In this document: positions 22,425-34,014 of the stretch, one piece after another | How positions within the stretch are numbered: position 1 is the first letter of the stretch | How the letters are laid out: each line of letters opens with the position of its first letter | NCBI RefSeq assembly: GCF_027744825.2 | Contig: NC_071347.1 | Span: forward strand, 22,077,001-22,141,000 | Length of the DNA: 64,000 nt | Direction of reading: 5' to 3' | DNA from: Synchiropus splendidus | Lineage: Eukaryota; Chordata; Actinopteri; Syngnathiformes; Callionymidae | Program-made: the position numbers and the translations under genes | Notes under the pieces: model-generated | What the model saw: the letters and a program-made list of their open reading frames with translations, nothing else | Database searches by the model: none | Told to the model about the DNA's origin: nothing

Positions 22425-22610
22425 TTTATAAGCTGCGTTTATGTATTCAGAGGAACACCTGTCAAACCATGAATATCACCCCGATATGCTAATGACAGAC
22501 TGAATATTAATGGGCTTCCATTCATGTTTTCATTTCAAAATTGCATGTCTGAAGATGGCGCAGACAAAGGCAGGCCTGGCTTTATCCGGTGTTATTTTGC
22601 TTACACCTGA
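22425..22610. promoter_or_regulatory. Possible conserved noncoding element
   Basis: Repeat-free, high-complexity sequence with a dense motif string: ACACCTGTCAAACCATG, ATATGCTAATGACAGACTGA (POU-octamer-like ATGCTAAT next to MEIS-like TGACAG), TATTAATGGG and TTTCAAAATTGCATG. This is the usual texture of vertebrate developmental enhancers. Cross-species conservation is the decisive test and could not be run. Confidence 0.35.
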
Positions 22611-22626
22611 GATGAGTTGATTATCA

Positions 22627-22790
22627 TTGTTTATTTTTATTCATTCATTTTATTTTATTTTTTTATTATTTATATACATTTTTGTTCTTATATTTTATTT
22701 TAAAATTTTGTTTATTTATTTAGTTTGTTTTATTTTTTGTTCATTTATTTTATTTGTAATTTTTTTGTTTATTGTTTTTTGTTTCTGCGA
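22627..22790. repeat. T-rich low-complexity tract
   Basis: TTTAT/TTTGT-type low complexity; the Phe/Ile/Leu-rich frame across it is a composition artefact. Confidence 0.85.
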
Positions 22791-23087
22791 CACCTTTCAT
22801 TTCCCAACTGGAAGCGACAAACATGTCCACACATCTGAAATTTAACCCCCAAAATAAAGCACCTTTTTAGCGGTAAACCTTATTAGCATCAGCGGTAGCT
22901 CGCGTCTTGTGATCTCTTTAACAATTAACAAGGTGGATAATTGTTCCACAACACCACAACTGCTACACTGGATTGTGTAAGTGTGTGAAAGTTGCCGAGT
23001 CCCCAGGGGAAACAGCCCAGTATCTGAGTTCAGCTCGTGTTGACATTTGTCATCCTGGATTGTGTAACTCTGCAGCTCTTTTTTCAG

Positions 23088-23152
23088 ACCTCAGTGGAGT
23101 CTCAGAAGCACCAGCGAAGCCGTGCTCCGTGGGTGTCCAGGTTCGAGTCCCT
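23088..23152 (+). repeat. tRNA-like SINE head (weak)
   Basis: CTCAGTGGAGTCTCAG resembles an A box, and GGTTCGAGTCC at 23140-23150 is a good B box. Their spacing is slightly longer than in a true tRNA. No acceptor-stem pairing is evident, so a tRNA-derived SINE relic is more likely than a tRNA gene. Confidence 0.3.
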
Positions 23153-23629
23153 GCTCTCTTCTGATCCAGACCTTCTCATGCCTTCAAGTCCGCTCTCTAT
23201 CGCGCCTGTGTTCTGTTTTTCTGGAGAGCGAAGCCCTGTGCCTGTACTGTACTCACGCAGTCCTCACTGGGTCAGAACAAAACTCCAAAAGAAATGCAAT
23301 GTTAATATTAAGGAATGTGGAACATTAAAAAGCAATTAAATATAGTAAAAAAAAACACCACCTTTATATCTATTTACATGTCATGTCACTCACCAGTTCC
23401 TATATTTATGATTTATAATGACAATCTTAATGTAAAAAGTCCTGAAATTAAACATATGTATAATCATGTTTATTCATGCGCACACATTCACATACGTTTT
23501 GGATTTTCATTTTTATGAAACCAGACGTGTCATAAAAAATTATATATATTTTTTTCCTTCATTTATTTCCATTTGAATTCAAACTATAGTAGATCGTCTA
23601 TTTCAGTCCTTATTTTCTTTTTAACTAAA

Positions 23630-23958
23630 TTTTCTTTCATGAATGTTGCTCATTTTATCAGCAGTTGTTGTCGCTCAGAATAAATCAATAAAATCCATTG
23701 AAAAAAACACCATGTAATTGACGTGGTTTTATATGATATTTAGATGTTTTATCCAAGATATTCCCCACTAAACGATAATATTTGTGATATATATTGAGAA
23801 TGTAACGTAATGAATGCATATAAAACTAAAAATAAAAAGTACACTGCATTTAAGATGAAAATGTAAGACACTGTTAGGCCTTTTTCCTTAAATTCTTGAC
23901 GGCCCCCCACAACAGATAATGTGGCCCCTGTGAAGTGAAACTGAAGTGCCCTCCCCTG
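23630..23958. mobile_element. Diverged AT-rich hAT-related element, copy 2
   Basis: TGCTCATTTTATCAGCAGTT at 23647 and the following ~220 bp align with 21491-21710. The right part has ACAGATAATGTGGCCCC and ends near CTCCCCTG, a hAT-type terminus on the minus strand. Confidence 0.55.
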
Positions 23959-23959
23959 C

Positions 23960-26900
23960 TGTGAGGAGCCTCTCAAGGCTTCCATGTGGACTTCTGCAGT
24001 ACGTGTGCGGCCATGACAGACTTGGGATCCACGTTGGCCATGACAGGCAACAACAAGCGCAGCTCTCTCCGGCACCTCTGACTCATGTCCTGCTGTGGCT
24101 CCAATTAGAAATGCAGTCGGCCGCAGCAGAGAGACATTTCATTTCCTGTGATGTCACTCAGGGGCCAGCTGACCCGCTCCACGGTTTGGAGCCTCGCAGA
24201 ACTGCCCACAGGTTACAAATTGTCATCGCCATCTGTTGGATGGTGGCGTTTGTGTTTGTGCAGAGCAGGAACGAATGACAGTCCGACACACTGGGACTCG
24301 CCGTGCTCCAGCGAGGCCAGAGAAAGATGCGTCGGAGGGACCAGCGCCTCTCCCCAGGCCTTTGATGGAGGTTGCTTAACCGTGACACAGCTGGCTCCGT
24401 CAGAAGCCGCCCAGCCAAGTGTGCTGGGAGCTGGCCCGGGTTGATCGCCGCAGGGCCCGGCCGGGCTTTTGTCTCGAGCCTCGCAGCGCAGCGGGTCGCC
24501 GGCAGAAGCCGCATGGCTGGAGGCTTTGAAGAGGCGCAGGCGGGGTCCGTGTTTATGAGGATCGTCGGGATGTAGAGAGGAGAAAAGAAGAAGGCCGGCG
24601 ATCCAAGGGGGGTCCGGAGAGCAGCGCTTTAATAAAGATATTTAATACCTCAGAGGGGCCCGACTCTGACTCTCTGAAGGAACATGAGGTGGGGGGACGA
24701 GGGGGAGCAGCTGATGGTACACCCCGGATCCACCGCAGGAGACAGAGTGAGGAGGAGGGGAAGACAGTAAAGAGACATTTGCACCACTGTTATTCTTCGA
24801 CTCTCCAGCCTGCCACCGACATCATGTCAGCCAAGACACCGACCCTTTCTATCACGACCATGACGTGAGGATGACTAGCTAAACATGGGTCCTTGTTGAG
24901 GATAACGCCACGGTTACCTCTGTGAGTTTTCATTGAGATGAGACGAGACGCAAATGTATGCAGATGGTCTGTCAGACATCCATGTCACGGGGTGAAGATT
25001 CCTTCACAGACGCATATTTCCCCTGGCAAATGAATAGAAATGTATCTGGAGGTGTATCGGTGCCTACTGTGGAGTCCATCGTGATTTCTTGTGCGATATC
25101 AAAGAAAAACAAAGCTCCGTACATGTCAGCCAATCATGACGCGTTGTTCCACAGACTGCGGAGAAGAACGGACATAAACTTCACAAACAATCCGATGACA
25201 AACGTCGGATTTTGTGGAAATAAATGTTACCCATATGGTAGAAAGCTCCTTCGTTTCAAGTTCCTCTGGCTCATTAAAACCTAAAAAAATGATATTGTAC
25301 TTTCCAGATGTGGCGTCATCATCCCGTACATTAGGTACCTACACCGGCTCCACCGCTCATTGACTCATGATCACGTCTTGTGACGTACAGTAGCTGGAGG
25401 TGCCAACTCTGTAAACAAGCACGGCTGAAGCGGAGGATGTTGTGAGGAACATCAGATTAGTCAGCGTTTTTTCAGGAAGAAGAGCTGGTTCAAGTAAACA
25501 GAGGACTTGTTTTTATTTACACCATGTTGTTCTGGAGACGATGACTTGAGTTAGTCAACAATAGAAAATATATAATGTGCGCAGGTAAACAGCCTGTTTG
25601 TTTATGTTTGAAAATCGTAGTGGGAACGAATTAAAAGTAAATAAACACCTTTCTGAGAAAGCACAACTCGGATATAAAAAAAAACCCATAATTTTACGGC
25701 CTAAATTCCCCCCCCAAAGACATCAAACACGAGCTGTTCTTATCCATGAGTCTCCCACAGAATCCAGCCGCGTCACTCTGCTGACTGAAAGAACCTTGTT
25801 GACCTGAGTGGCCGTCGTGGGCTGAATTTCTAATCTCTGACTAAAAGTGACGTGGCGTCGTGGAAAGCAGCGGGTCATTGTGGCCCCCGGCACCGGACCT
25901 CCTTCATATTCATGCAGATGAGGGCGGAATCTCATCGACGTGGGTCGGAACATACGAGCAAAAGCCGGTTATTGTTCGGCCCGTGGTGGAGGAAGACAAA
26001 GATGCCGCTATCGTGACTGTGACTCGCTCTCTGTGGCAGAGGTGAAGAGTCAGTTTGTCTGTTTCTCATAACGTCATCACTTCACATTTTGGATTCAGCA
26101 ACTTCCTCCTTGACTCGGGACAGTTGTACCTCTGTTGCTGGGTCACAGAGAACGGCGAGCCGAAATCTACGGGACGAACGTATCGTCAGTTGGTCCCGCA
26201 GGTTTGACGGCAGCAGGGCCTTCTATTCATCACCACGAGTGACTCCGGATCCCGTTTCTGCAATATCTCACTTTCTCTGCCGTCGGCTCTTGATTTGTTA
26301 GCCGGCGATCCGTCTCCCTGAGGCCAGTGCTCTGTCGACTATCAGGTCTCCGGTGCTGTCCTCTCAGAGTTTGCCCTGCTGTGGTTTGCTAGTGCCCTGT
26401 TACACCGGAGGAGGTGGAGGGGCTGAGCAACACTACGCTTCAGTCCATGTCTGAAGCCTTACACATCCATTTTGTGAGTGTGCGAGGGAGCATGTCTCTC
26501 TGGACCAGAGGGTCCAGCAGCTGATCCCCTAAGTAGCTGGGACAGGCTCCATCCTCCACTAGTCCTGTTAAGTATCGAAGCTTGTTAAAATGAAGGAATG
26601 AACCTTGTGTTTGGATGTAGCGAGTAGTCCGGCAGGCTTCGCAGCCTTGCAACAGGCTGGGCCTCGTTCAGGAATGTGGAGTCTATTTCCAAATTAAAGT
26701 GGCTATGAAATATTCCCCCTTTAGGATAGTCTCTCTTTGAACAGCTGTCACAGTGGAGGAGTCTTTTTAGCGTAGCCCCATCCTCTCCTCAGAGTGAGTG
26801 TTCACTCGGGCAGATGAGCGATGCTGCATGGGCCACTCAGATGGACGACAAATTCAAAATAGTGAGCGAGGAGGCAGCGGTGCTTAGGTCCCCTGCGTTA

Positions 26901-27140
26901 CTGGAGTCTGTCTCCAAAATCAGTGTAATGTAAATCAAATCAAATAATTGGTGTTCAAATATTAGTCAATTAAAAACTGCTGGTGGACGGCTGCAGCATT
27001 ATCTTTATGTTTTTACAGTTCTTTGATACTGAGCTTCAGTAGAAAAGACAGAAATTCTCAAACAATTAAGTTCCATTCCTGTGCCTTGCTGTGCCGAACT
27101 GAAGCTTCAAAAAGAACCAAAATGTCTCGACGAGATGAAG
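23960..27140. other. Noncoding spacer
   Basis: 24300-24740 is GC-rich with a TTTAATAAAGATATTTAATACC segment near 24628 that could be a conserved element. 26500-26555 carries a minus-strand SINE 3' end (GGAGCCTGTCCCAGCTACTT). Short frames at 24958-25284 and 26089-26301 show no recognised domain. Confidence 0.35.
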
Positions 27141-27150
27141 AGTCACACAA

Positions 27151-27335
27151 TAGTTATGGGATGGTGAGACTTCATGAAACACTGTCCTCGTTTTCAAAGC
27201 CCACTAGATGGCGCTCTCAGCTCTAAAGTCACTATTTTTGAACAGCTACTTCGATGAAACCTAAACTGACACTGCCACCTACAGAGCTGTGAAAATGCGT
27301 ACGCTGTTTCATGAAGCCTCATCAGCCCATCACTA
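27151..27335. mobile_element. Short palindromic hAT-type MITE
   Basis: The left end TAGTTATGGGATGGTGAGAC then TTCATGAAACA mirrors the right end, which read on the minus strand gives TAGTGATGGGCTGATGAGGC then TTCATGAAACA. The inverted repeats continue into CTAGATGGCGCTCTCAG and its counterpart, so most of the 185 bp is inverted repeat. GTCACA at 27142-27147 and 27336-27341 may be a worn target duplication. The 'TAGTGATGGG...GCTTCATGAAAC' terminus is typical of fish hAT elements. Confidence 0.75.
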
Positions 27336-28190
27336 GTCACATGACAACAGGTTGTTAGCAATGTGTAAAAGGTGGTCCAGAGAGAGCAGCGGAGCAAAAC
27401 TGTTCCCTCTTCCTCCACACAAATGGTATGGAATGGCTGCCATGTTTTTATGTTTGATGCCTTTAATGTGGCAGCTGTGACATCATAGTGGGAAGAATAA
27501 AGTCTAGGTCATCTACAGTAATCCTTCTTACAACACAGTAGTGTTTCTGCAACATTTTGATTTTGCCTTTGTCCATGACAGTTTGATGCTCCACTACCTT
27601 TATTGAGCACTAGTGGCTCAGGTGTATTTTTCAGTCATGACTTCATTTGTGTTTTCTTGAAGCTAGCAAAAGTGTGACCACAACAAAGCCAAGTGAAGAG
27701 GCAAATGAGCAGTGGTGGCATCTGCAGAGACGGAGGCGCCTCAGACTTTGTCCCGCAACCTTCCCTGCCCCCCACTCTGACTTTTGTGTGTCAGATTTAT
27801 TGGAGGGAAAAGCAGGAGTGAGAGTGAAGGCAGCAGATAGTGCTGACTCAGCGGCTCGCTCCATTGTTCTCCTGCTCTGGTAACCAAACACCACCCGGCC
27901 CGCAGCCTGACGCCCGATTGGCCGGCCGCAAGAGCTGGTGGAGCCAGGACGACTGCGGCGTGAAACTGCGGCGGAGAAACAGAGAGGAACTGGAGACACT
28001 GAGATCTGATGAGGATCGAGCGAAGAACATGAAGCAGGACGAAGCAAACAAGCGACAGAGTTGAGAGAAGAGAGAAGGGAGGTGCACAAAGCAGCTGAGA
28101 TGTAGAGTCCTGGACTCCTGGCTGAGCTCTTTAGAGGAAGGAGCAGCGCTAAGCTCCTATCCAGGATGAGCTAGAAGTGAAGAGATCAGA

Positions 28191-28252
28191 GGAGCCTGGA
28201 CCAGGAATGAGATCAGATTCAGTGGCCTTTATTAGTCCCACTGTAGCCTTTG
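28191..28252 (+). repeat. Retroposon tail fragment (GGCCTTTATTAGTCCCAC)
   Basis: AGATCAGATTCAGTGGCC then TTTATTAGTCCCACTGT matches the tails at 30958 and 34597. A hAT element is inserted immediately downstream. Confidence 0.7.
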
Positions 28253-28260
28253 GAATAGAA

Positions 28261-28736
28261 CAGAACAGGGGTCCGTCATTCAGTTTTCTAAGGGGCCACA
28301 TCATTGACTGTGACCGCTGTGAGCGGCCAAAATGTCAAGGACCGGCAAGAGAGCTGAAAATTACACTTAGATTTTTGCACTAAAATATCATTAAACAAGG
28401 AGAAAATAGGAAGAAGATCAATTCTCAATATAAATCATAAATATTGGAAGATATTTCTCAGTCGTGAATATTTAAACATGAAATAATGACAATAATGTTT
28501 ATTTACATTCAGGGACAAGACACGTGGTTACTAATTAAAATGATTTTATTTTAGTTTTCAGCATATAGACACAAAATGAGGAGAACAAAGACCTGAAAAT
28601 ACAGCGTAATATATCAGTAAAATGTAAGCGATATTTCAAATTTAAAATGAATGTTGAAAATAGTTGACCTCAGAAGGGCCACAAATACAGGCGAAGGACA
28701 CCATGTGGCCCCAGGGCCCCACTTTACTAGTGTCTG
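28261..28736. mobile_element. Non-autonomous hAT element with exact 8-bp target duplication
   Basis: The element begins CAGAACAGGGGTCC and ends TAGTGTCTG. GAATAGAA lies directly outside both ends (28253-28260 and 28737-28744), the 8-bp target duplication expected of hAT transposases. Just inside the ends are GGGGCCACATCATTGACTGT on the left and CATGTGGCCCC on the right, matching other hAT-type termini in this window. The 476-bp interior is AT-rich with no long frame, so it depended on a transposase elsewhere. Confidence 0.85.
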
Positions 28737-28857
28737 GAATAGAACATATCTTTGTGGTGCGGCATGAGTGAGTCGTTGCTGTTGAGTTGTTTGTCCAGTA
28801 CCTCTTGTTCTGAGCAGTCGGAGTTGACAAGGGGGGGTGCTGACAGCCAACGCTCCT

Positions 28858-28859
28858 GA

Positions 28860-28891
<32 letters not shown>
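28858..28891. repeat. (AAT)n microsatellite
   Basis: About eleven AAT units. Confidence 0.97.
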
Positions 28892-30957
28892 GAGTTTTCG
28901 TCGACTAAAACATCGGTTTTTGCCGACTGAAACTAGAAGAATTCAGCCAAGGATGGACATTTAGTCGAACAAACCTGGACCAGCCTAAGGAGTTTGGATG
29001 GATGGACGACCTTCGCTGGTGAAAGCTGCTCTATTTTTCTGAAACCAGGTTTGAAATTTGAAGCCACACTCAGTCAGAAGATGTTCAGTCATGTGACATG
29101 GTTCACTCTCCAATCCGCCTCTGAAGTGAGCAGCGTCCCGCGCAGACTCCACCAGGTCACCCTCAGATTACAAGTCGTGTGTGGAAAATCACAGCACAAG
29201 GTCACTGACACTTCCAGGTTCAAAGGACGGTCAGAAACCGTATCCATGTCTTCATGTGGATTTTCAGGATAAAGTTACGAGTTTAAAGGAATCTTCCGGG
29301 CGCTGCGTTCGCCATCTGCTGCGGACGAAAAGCAAAACCCTTTCATACGCGGGGATTGTTGAGAAAGATGAGCCGGCCAAGGTGAGCAGAGTTTAAACGG
29401 CGTGTCAACACAGGAGACGATGCCTTTGTCTTTGATTTAACGCCACATTCTGGACCTCGCTGGGTGCCATCTGCGTCTGTGTGGGCGGAGCTTGTGCAAG
29501 CGTGGAATAGATCCACGTGTCCAGTTGAGTTCAGGGACCGTGGCCAACGTCAACAGCCAATATTGGCAAAGAAATCCCTTCTATTCCTGCTGTACCGACT
29601 GAATAAGGAATGTATTTTTGAGGCACAGAAATCCAATGAAAACAATGACACGGCTCTAAACCAGGTGGCATCGCTTGACGCTCCCTGCAGCCGCTAGAGT
29701 CTGTGTTTGTTTACTCGCTCGCCTGCGAGTGTAAACCAGGAGAAACAAAAGTGTCTTTACCTAACAACGCAACAATAGCACTGTGTGTTCATTGTCGGCC
29801 ATTTGCACATGCCTGTAATCAGAGTAAACACCTCGTTGCCATGGAGACGCCGCTGCATACCGGCTGACGTGAGGCCGTTTCTTCTGTCTTGTCATTTAGC
29901 GATTTCTGCCCGTGAATTAGTGCGTCATGGATCCTTGTGTTTATACGCTCGCAGACGTAGCCACCTTTAATCTGAGGTTTGAACATTTGAAACGATTGAC
30001 CCTTGTTTTCCAAGCAAAGCATTGAGTTTGGTTTTAGTTTGGTGACAAGGAGGGATCTGGATGTCTGTGACCTAGAAAACACGAGGATGAGGCTCGTGCC
30101 ACGTAGTGACGTCAGAACCGTCTTTATTTCCAGGTTACGGCCTTCGTTCCTTTCTTCTTACCTTCATGCTGGCAGCGAATGGCTTGCGCTGAATTGACCT
30201 GCTTTTTTGACATTTAAAAGGTTTTCATTTCAGACCAGGTTTACAAGTCTCAAAGCTAATTTATTGTGTAAACTGCGGTTTGACTTCCTGTTGTCCCGTC
30301 GGACGAACAACTCCTTCACTAAAGTGGGAAACACAATACACGACGATCAGGTGGTTTTCCCGACCAGAGATGGTAAACTCATGCAGACTCTGATATGAAG
30401 GGAGAATCCTCAAGTGACCAGAGAATCTGTCGTCGGCTCAGGGCCGTGTTCAATATTTACGTCCAAAAATCTTCATGACGAGAGCCGATCGCTCCCAACT
30501 TGAACTGTGGTGTGGCGTGGAACGTGGCCGATCTTAAAGCGCCACGACAGAGACACTAGGAAGGACAGGGAGAGGCTTTGATGCTTGTTGAAAAGATGAC
30601 AATAAAGGCACTTGTTTTTAATCCTGAGGAGTAAATCTCAGCCCATTCTGTGGCTGTACTCCCCCGGTCCGTCCCTTCAGGGGTCCTTTAGTTCCACTAG
30701 CAGCCGATGTGTTCCGGTCATTTTGTGATTACGTTAGATCTTTCTTTAAAATAACCACCAGCAGGACCATGTTTAATCCCGGGTGAGTTCGCCCGCTTCT
30801 GTCTTGGAGGACGGGATTCTCGATCGGGGCTTGACGTGTGTGGTGAGTCGAGATTATCACCTGCAGATTTGGGCTCTGTGACAGATAGCAAAGGTTTGTG
30901 TTGGCCCTCAGCAGACTGCTGGCTAGCTAGCAGGGCTAGCAGCCAGACTGGAGTTCC
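28892..30957. other. Noncoding spacer with one candidate exon
   Basis: Apart from the exon candidate at 29268-29381, nothing coding is recognised. GCTGGCTAGCTAGCAGGGCT near 30921 is a short imperfect repeat. No transposon was identified. Confidence 0.35.
29268..29381 (+). CDS. Candidate coding exon (114 bp, phase 0/0), gene unidentified
   Basis: The 38-codon segment is open in the frame starting at its first base. It lies between TGTGGATTTTCAG and a consensus donor (CCAAG then GTGAGC). The peptide begins DKVTSLKESSGRC and ends YAGIVEKDEPAK. It shares the phase of the 663-731 candidate, but ~28.5 kb separates them and no protein is recognised. The frame also stays open upstream to 29181, so the left boundary is uncertain. 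Confidence 0.22.
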
Positions 30958-31140
30958 AGATTAGATTAGATTACATGGCCTTTATTAGACCCACAGTGGG
31001 GACACTGAACATGCCGATGACAACAACTTGACACATATTAAAGACTTTAAAGATACGCAACAAACATCAAAGACTTCCACGAAGCATCAGCGAAAACAAA
31101 AACACCACAAGCTTTCAAACACAAAAAAATAAAGGAATCA
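30958..31140 (+). repeat. Retroposon tail (GGCCTTTATTAGACCCACAGTGGGG)
   Basis: AGATTAGATTACATGGCC then TTTATTAGACCCACAGTGGG, followed by an ACAACAA-rich segment with CAACAAACATCAAAGAC. The same order is seen at 34597-34745. It probably represents a LINE-derived 3' end, though the clade is not resolved here. Confidence 0.7.
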
Positions 31141-33500
31141 TAATATATAAATAAATATCATAAAAAATAAATACAATATAAGCAAAGGAAATAGATAATG
31201 ATAAAGTATCATAAATAAACAACTCAGATTTCACTGTTGTACAACTTGACTGCACTTTATTTTTTGGGAGGATGGATGGTCCTGAGTTTATCTTCCAGTG
31301 GAGGTTAAGAGCCGCAGGTGGACACCTGGTGGTTCTCAGATCCTGCAGCAGCTCAGGGATGAGTCTCCCTCGAGGTGGCGACCCAAACCACGCAAAACTA
31401 AAGAGCTTATTCACACTAAGACATGGGACGTGGGTGTCCTGCCAATCCTCCAGTCGGGATCGTCCGGGACGGGATCCAGGCCTGGTGACCAGCTATGACG
31501 TCCCTCATCTCTTCCACTGTCCCTCCTCCACACACACTTTGATCGGCCTGCGCTCCTAAATGAGCGTCATAAAGCAGAGAGGGGGGTCGACGCCGTGCCC
31601 CCCCCGATTCCTCCCCTCCTTCCCTCCCGGTACAGATTGTTGCCTCACCCCGACTAAGAATGCCTTGTTCAAACTTGGGACATTTATGGCAGGTGATAGC
31701 GAGGGGAAAGGTCGGAGGTCGGGTCAGAGGGACTGATTGTCCTGGTCAGTAGGAAGTGAAGCGGCGGTGGGCGGGTAAATAGTCCAAGATGGATGTGTGT
31801 GGGGACGCTCAAACACACTTCCTCACATCTGCTGATGAGTTCGGAGGCTTGTGTGGCCGTGCTACACAACCTCCCGCCTCCGTCCACCGCGCTACTGTCC
31901 AGAAACTGCGTCTCCCCCCCCACAATGTTCTTGTAACGTGTGTAATGAGTGAAGCTGTGACCCGTCCGTGCTGGCAGTCATGAGACCAGTCACATGAAGA
32001 AGAGGAAGCATTAGTGGTGATGGAGGAGCGAAGGAGTGAGGCGTATTCAGCTGGGAACAAAGGGAGTCGGAACACTCCAGTCAAGGCACGGTACAGGCCA
32101 AGTCACATGATCACAGAAGGCCCTCCAGTTATCGTCACTGACCTTTCACCTGTGACATAACCTGACGGTCCGCTGGACAGAGTGGAGAGGACTTCGAGTC
32201 TCTCCTGGGTGACTAAGGTTCGATCTCAAGTCCTTTGGAAACCTCTTAAGACCCAGGAGACGCTGTTGATCTGGATATTCACCAGGAGATCTGGAGGTCC
32301 CCATACACGGCTACAAGGTGTCCATCCCAAAGAAAACAATATGGCAGTTTTGTTCCCAAATTCTCTTCATTTGGAAACTTCATTTTACAGCGAGTCAGTG
32401 TGATTCCATACTCCGTGCTCCAGAGGCGGTGACCTCAGAGAGGCTCCTGGCAACAGAACTCACAGGAGCACGGTAATGTTTAGTCAAACTCGGCGGACAT
32501 GTCAGGTCATATCTCATGGTGCGAGTCGGACATGAGGGAACAGTGCTACGTTTGTTAGCGCTGCCGTGAGTCACGGTCTGGAGCGATGCGGGGGAGGGGG
32601 GGTGAGGTGGTGGGGAATCACTGCGTCGCCAAATGTTCAAGAAATTTATTGGCAAAATAAGAAATAAATCTGTCTGTGTTTTCCTACTTTCACCCCGAGT
32701 GTGTGACTTGGATCCTTGTCAAGTTAATATAAAGCAGATTTATTAAAAGGGACCTAATGTGCTCGTCCATGTTCATCCACAGTGTAATAACATTAGAGGA
32801 AGTAATTACATTTTTGAGGAACATGTTTTAGTTATATTTCTATATTATTCACTTCAAAGATAATATGCTTATTTTTATATACACATATGCACATTTTTCC
32901 TTATATTTTAATATGTATTCATTTGTTACTTTATTGCGCTGTTTATATTCAGATTTTTAAAAATATTTTCTATTCTATATTTAATTTATTTATCACTTTG
33001 TATTAATTTTGATTTGTTATTTTTATTCTTGTTTCGCACACATGACTGACTTCAATTTATGAACATGTAAATGCTCACTATAATAACTTAAAGTGGAATT
33101 TTACAAAGACAGGTCTCTTGTTATGCCTCATGTATTTTGGTTTAGTTCTGTGACCTTGAAAACAAGACGCCCTGATTCATTTGACCTTTCTCTCGACCTT
33201 ACTACCTTATTTTCCCTCAGTTAAACCTCCAGTTCATTGACTCCGCCCCTCCCAGCCACCTGAAGTCAAGCTTCCATCCATGATGAAGGTCACCTCAGCG
33301 GGCCTGAAGGTCGAGAGGAGCCGAAGGCTTGGTGCTCAGCTCCACTGATGTGTGTGTGTTTGACGGGTGTTTGCAGCTGGCGAGTGGCGTCACCGTGTGT
33401 TGGACGCATGTTGGCTGGATGTTGAGTGAGAGCGAGTCTTTTTCACGGCTGCGTCGCTCTGCAGACGTTTGCTCAGGGTGAGTAAACACTGGGGCTGCAG
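31141..33500. other. Noncoding spacer
   Basis: 31141-31260 is AT-rich and may continue the retroposon. 32800-33060 is strongly AT-rich. The intervening sequence has small frames without recognisable features. Confidence 0.35.
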
Positions 33501-33522
33501 TGTGTGTGTGTGTGTGTGTGTG
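33501..33522. repeat. (GT)n microsatellite
   Basis: About eleven GT units. Confidence 0.95.
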
Positions 33523-33748
33523 AGATGACCCGGCTCTTCCTTCCCGGTGGAGCAGCTGTGTAGACACACTCACTCGTCCAGCTCGTCCTGCATGTGAACT
33601 ACCAGACTGGAGTGAAGATCCACCAGAACATCACTGCAAACCCCCCAAAACGCTGCGTCGCTGACCACCATATTGGACACAGCAAGTCCTTCGCCTCACT
33701 GTCTTCAGCCTCAGAAAGACACAAGAGACCTGGGTCGCTGCTACAGGC

Positions 33749-33800
33749 GGGATTTGAACCCTCAGCACAACACCTACCTCTTGCTCCACTGAGCTCATGC
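33749..33800 (-). repeat. tRNA-derived SINE head, minus strand
   Basis: On the minus strand, GAGCTCAGTGGAGCA (A box) is followed by GGTTCAAATCCC (B box, 33749-33760), at about the distance expected for an RNA polymerase III promoter of tRNA origin. Acceptor stem pairing is not evident, so it is called a SINE and not a tRNA gene. Confidence 0.55.
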
Positions 33801-33879
33801 TGTCCTTGTTTGACAAATACAGCGAATGGAAGCGTATTTCTTCCTTTCAACACCTAGAAATCAGTGTTTCACCATCTCA

Positions 33880-33990
33880 TAACCAGAAGGTTGCAGGTTC
33901 AATTCCAGCTTGACTCACCCTCAGTTCAGTGTGGAATTTGTTGGCACTCTGGTTTCCTCCCACAGTCCAAAAACATACAGAGGTTATTAA
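33880..33990 (+). repeat. SINE copy with B box and conserved V-SINE/DANA-like core
   Basis: GGTTGCAGGTTCAATTCC supplies a B box (33896-33906). About 35 bp on, GGCACTCTGGTTTCCTCCCA then CAGTCCAAAAACATACAG forms the conserved central block. This is the most complete SINE of the window; the A-box region upstream is diverged. Confidence 0.75.
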
Positions 33991-34014
33991 ACTGTCTATT
34001 TAAACTGTCCATAA

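Noticed and set aside
23088..23152. Possible functional tRNA gene
   Set aside because: A and B boxes are present but no acceptor or anticodon stem pairing is evident. SINE relic preferred. The same applies to 33749-33800.
32212..32226. GGTTCGATCTC B-box-like sequence
   Set aside because: No A box at the right distance and no SINE core beside it.
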